Positions 43,511 to 45,966 of a DNA stretch of 45,966 nucleotides are shown here, piece by piece. A model generated the notes under the pieces. It worked only from the letters and a program-made list of their open reading frames with translations, was not told where the DNA came from and searched no databases. Within the stretch, counting starts at the first letter, position 1; each line of letters starts with the position of its first letter. The position numbers were made by a program, and so were the translations under genes. Origin of the DNA: Actinomycetales bacterium (lineage in GTDB: Bacteria > Actinomycetota > Actinomycetes > S36-B12 > UBA5976); contig JAGWWW010000009.1 in NCBI GenBank assembly GCA_018970205.1, positions 1-45,966 of the forward strand. The letters are read 5' to 3'.

Positions 43511-43649
43511 CACACGCTCCATTCAGGCTGAGGCCCGGTCGCCCCAGTCGTGAGGGTAGGGCGATGCTGATGCGGACGCTAGGCGAATGCAGGGGAACTC
43601 CCTGCCGATTGGGAGCCGCCGCCCTCCCAGTGGCCAGGATGCAGAACCT

Positions 43650-44117
43650 CTAATGCCACAGGAACTTGTTGAACACCACGCCCTGCTCAGTCACCTGCCC
43701 GAGATGTGTAAGACCCATTCGCTCCAAGGTCGCCACGCAGCGACGGGTCAGGGGCAGGCACACCACGACAGGCTCATAGCCGCCAGCACTGCGGAAGCGC
43801 ATAACCATCGTGCGCGCGAGGGTCAGGCCACGACCCCAGTGCCTCTTGTGCAGCACAAGTGCAAGCCCGGCCTCCCCGCCTTCTTCCGGCTGCAGGCCAC
43901 CCCAGCCGGCGAATCTGCCGTCGACATAGACCGACCACGGCCCACGCTCGGGGTCGGCCCACAGCGTGGACTTGCCCCGGGCCCACTGCTGACACTCCTC
44001 GGCAGTCATGTAGCCACGGTGCAGCGGCAGGTGCCGTGTCACCGCAGGATCGTTGAGAAGGAGTTCGAAGTCCTCGGCAGACGGCGTCGTCATCGGACAC
44101 AGTTCGATGAGTGTCAC
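43650..44117 (-). CDS. GNAT-family N-acetyltransferase
   Basis: A 155-residue GNAT of the ribosomal-protein-acetyltransferase (RimJ/RimL-like) subgroup. An N-terminal DFELLLNDPAVTRHLPLHRG is followed by beta-4 ALVLHKRHWGRGLTLARTMV with the acetyl-CoA loop (here H-W-G-R-G-L) and ending LERMGLTHLGQ. The GTG at 44117 has AAGGGGG six bases upstream. It lies 139 bases before the heliorhodopsin gene and 68 after an SRPBCC gene on the same strand, so it may share their transcript. The acceptor is unknown. Confidence 0.82.
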   Translation of the reverse strand: MTLIELCPMTTPSAEDFELLLNDPAVTRHLPLHRGYMTAEECQQWARGKSTLWADPERGPWSVYVDGRFAGWGGLQPEEGGEAGLALVLHKRHWGRGLTLARTMVMRFRSAGGYEPVVVCLPLTRRCVATLERMGLTHLGQVTEQGVVFNKFLWH

Positions 44118-44185
44118 GCTGTGCCCCCTTCATCATCACTCATCTGACTCAGCGCGATGCTGATGCTCACGCCGAGCTCTGCGAG

Positions 44186-44641
44186 CTACTGCTCGAGTTC
44201 TGCCTTGAGCCGCTGCAGGCCATCCGCAAAGTGCTTCGCCATCATCGTGTCGAGCCGCATGAGTTTCACGAATACCCTTTCAGCCAGCGTCCGCTTCCCG
44301 CGCATCACCCACGCGACTTGGGTGCCGTGCGGCGTCGGGGTCAGAAGCCACTGGACTTCGTCTTCACGCTTGTTGCGGCTGGTGAAGCGCATGTGGATGT
44401 CAATCACCGAGTCTGAGACGCCGGTGATGGTCATCACGCCGGCGCCGATGCGCTTGCTCGACCAGGAGTACGACGCCCCGACGCCGGCGGACGGTTCGGA
44501 AACCTCGATGGCGGCGTTTGGGTCCATCACCAGGAAGGGGTTCCACCGGCTGAAGTTGGACAGATCAGCGAGGTGCTTGAGGACGTCGGGCACCGGAGCC
44601 GAGATTTCCTGGCTCACCTGAAGTTGGTAGTCGGCAGTCAC
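44186..44641 (-). CDS. SRPBCC-superfamily (polyketide cyclase/START-like) protein
   Basis: A 151-residue helix-grip protein. It begins YQLQVSQEISAPVPDVLKHLADLSNFSRWNPFL, typical of the polyketide-cyclase/dehydrase-like group. GVGASYSWSSKRIGAGVMTIT and a long C-terminal helix (RLDTMMAKHFADGLQRLKAEL) follow. These bind hydrophobic ligands; the ligand here is unknown. The GTG at 44641 has a weak ribosome-binding site. It is upstream of the GNAT and heliorhodopsin genes. Confidence 0.82.
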   Translation of the reverse strand: MTADYQLQVSQEISAPVPDVLKHLADLSNFSRWNPFLVMDPNAAIEVSEPSAGVGASYSWSSKRIGAGVMTITGVSDSVIDIHMRFTSRNKREDEVQWLLTPTPHGTQVAWVMRGKRTLAERVFVKLMRLDTMMAKHFADGLQRLKAELEQ

Positions 44642-44771
44642 AGCTGAAGACTAGCCGCCACCTGCTGCCGGCACAGTGTCGTCGTTGTTCGCCGGGGTGC
44701 TCTGGAACCAATGTGGGTCGCGTCGTCTCCGGCGAATCACGAACGGTGCCGCAGCACGGTTTGATAAAGCC

Positions 44772-45336
44772 ATGGAACTTCGTGGGCGAGTCTCCGCAAA
44801 TCAACCACTGCTTGTCGTTGCCTTGGACGAGGAGGCGGCCGCCTTGGACTCTCGACTGCCTGTCCTTGTGACCGGCCCTGGGAAGGTGCTCGCTGCGACA
44901 GCGGTCGCTACTGTCTTGGCGTCTCACGCGCCATCCTCGATCATCAACATCGGGACCGCCGGAGCACTTCGCGAGGGATCGGCTGGAGTTCACGACATCG
45001 GCTCGGTGGAGCAGCACGATTTCGACGACGAGGGCGTCTTCGAGCTTCTAGGGAAACGTTATGGAGCCACCATCAATCTTGGCCCAGGGCCTACACTTGC
45101 CACAGGGGACCAGCTTTGTTGCTGGCGGGCCGCTGCGCGAGCAACTTGCCGCGCGTGCAGACCTCTGCGACATGGAGGGTAACGCCGTCGCATCTGCGGC
45201 GATGGCTGCTGGGGTGCAGGTCCGCATCGTCAAGTTCGTCAGCGACGCCGCAGATGAAGGTGCCGCAATCACCTGGCATCAAGCTCTGGCGCGTCAAGCT
45301 CGCGACATCGCGACGTGGGTACGCGAGCATCTTTGA
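44772..45336 (+). pseudogene. nucleosidase (MTA/SAH nucleosidase-like) with a frameshift
   Basis: Two frames make one nucleoside-phosphorylase-fold protein. The first (44772 to about 45113) encodes LLVVALDEEAAAL, VTGPGKVLAATAV and NIGTAGAL up to TLATGDQ. The second (about 45115-45336) resumes with FVAGGPLREQLAARADLCDMEGNAV and VKFVSDAADEGA, holding the ribose-binding DMEG and the purine-site Asp. Removing one base near 45114 would restore TLATGDQ-FVAGG and give a protein of about 187 residues, the length of actinobacterial nucleosidases of this kind. It could be a genuine pseudogene, programmed slippage or an assembly error. The ATG at 44772 has no strong ribosome-binding site. Confidence 0.75.
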
Positions 45337-45377
45337 ATCAGCCGGGGTCGGGCGATTTCCTTAGCTCATATGTGAAG

Positions 45378-45450
45378 CGCGCCCGAGAGGATTCGAACCT
45401 CTAACCTTCTGATCCGTAGTCAGATGCTCTATCCGTTGAGCTACGGGCGC
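45378..45450 (-). tRNA. tRNA-Arg(ACG)
   Basis: A cloverleaf on the minus strand. The acceptor GCGCCCG pairs with CGGGCGC; the D arm begins GCTCAACGGATAGAGC. The anticodon stem TCTGA/TCAGA encloses loop CTACGGA (anticodon ACG), and the T arm is AGAGG-TTCGAAT-CCTCT. CCA is not encoded. ACG is the anticodon whose A34 TadA converts to inosine; tadA is at the other end of the window. Confidence 0.96.
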
Positions 45451-45612
45451 AGGTGAAGCAAGGTGTCTAAGCCTACCGGCGAAGTAGAAGCCCAAATGAC
45501 CACCCCTAGGCCGGCCCTAGCCAGACAACCCATCGACGTTGCTGTCCAGAATTCCAGCCGGAAGGTTGGACTTAGACAGGGTCCCGCACCGGTTGGCGCA
45601 CTCAGGCGCCTT

Positions 45613-45966
45613 CTAGCGAACTTGCGTCACGAGCCCGTTCGAGATTGTCGTCACCGAGTCCGCGGAGGATTCGAAACGTGATGCATCATGCGAAATCACA
45701 ATTCGCGTGATGTGGGGAAGTGCCACTAACAGATTCACCAAGGTGATTCGACCACTCTCGTCTAACGAAGCATCTGGCTCGTCACACAGCAGCAACTTCG
45801 CGTCGGATGCGACTGCTTGGGCTAGTTGCACTCGCGCCCATTCGCCTCCTGAAAGAGTTGACACGAATTGATTTGACTTCTCTTGCATAGACAATGTGGC
45901 AAGCGCGTCGTCCACTCGATTCTGCTTGATGGCATCAGCTGGTGTGCGCGACGCCAGGGCGACATA
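45613..45966 (-). CDS. ABC transporter ATPase, 3' part (gene runs off the window)
   Basis: The C-terminal portion, about 117 residues, of an ABC ATPase whose start lies beyond the right edge; the frame is open to base 45966. It contains the signature LSGGEWARVQLAQA, Walker B KLLLCDEPDASLDESG and the H-loop VISHDASRF. The preceding YVALASRTPADAIKQNRVDDALATL resembles the helical region of iron/heme/B12-type importer ATPases. Walker A is outside the window. The partners cannot be seen. Confidence 0.88.
   Translation of the reverse strand, partial: YVALASRTPADAIKQNRVDDALATLSMQEKSNQFVSTLSGGEWARVQLAQAVASDAKLLLCDEPDASLDESGRITLVNLLVALPHITRIVISHDASRFESSADSVTTISNGLVTQVR

Overview
The window is GC-rich and densely packed, with short gaps, many GTG starts and frequent 4-base ATGA/GTGA stop/start overlaps. 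Together with a short DUF5302-type protein, a leucine-degradation carboxylase cluster and a heliorhodopsin, this suggests a high-GC actinobacterium, plausibly aquatic. The lineage is inference; there is no rRNA or other marker to fix it. I saw no transposase, integrase, CRISPR array or phage module.

Layout. (1) 31-1554, minus: DUF5302-like small protein, an alpha/beta-hydrolase esterase and the tRNA adenosine deaminase TadA. (2) 1707-9637, minus: a seven-gene leucine/isovalerate (liu-type) catabolic operon. It reads in order methylcrotonyl-CoA carboxylase beta and alpha, HMG-CoA lyase, acyl-CoA dehydrogenase, enoyl-CoA hydratase-like protein, and 3-oxoacid CoA-transferase A and B. (3) 9768-11486, minus: a small membrane protein and an MFS exporter. 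(4) 11607-15648, plus: an M13 metallopeptidase coupled to kynureninase and tryptophan 2,3-dioxygenase. (5) 15896-16384, minus: a low-molecular-weight tyrosine phosphatase.

(6) 16629-36936 is the most interesting region: a LacI-controlled locus that looks built for beta-1,3-glucan (laminarin-like) use. A minus-strand operon encodes two secreted GH16 laminarinase-type enzymes, two large secreted Ig-like proteins and an MsmK/UgpC-type ABC ATPase. The divergent plus-strand operon encodes a sugar-binding protein, two permeases and a GH1 beta-glucosidase, followed by a LacI regulator. Two giant secreted proteins (973 and 1257 residues) follow. They are built from a repeated domain of about 145-170 residues that I do not recognise, capped by FN3/Ig-like domains. 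Near-identical 16-bp operators (consensus close to GTGAAAGCGATTTCAC) sit in the divergent promoter region (two copies), before the 973-residue gene (one) and before the 1257-residue gene (two), tying these units into one regulon. The inferred flow is extracellular cleavage by GH16, capture or scaffolding by the repeat proteins, ABC uptake powered by the MsmK-type ATPase, and intracellular hydrolysis by GH1.

(7) 37283-39197, minus: a DrrA-like ABC ATPase and ABC-2 permease with a doubly coupled 60-codon ORF between them. (8) 39463-40764, minus: a cytoplasmic GH13 enzyme. (9) 40954-42599, plus: a VOC protein, an HD-domain (small alarmone hydrolase-like) protein and a zinc ribbon. (10) 42725-44641, minus: a heliorhodopsin with its Schiff-base lysine, a GNAT and an SRPBCC protein. 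(11) 44772-45966: a frameshifted nucleosidase, a tRNA-Arg(ACG) and the 3' part of an ABC ATPase gene running off the window.
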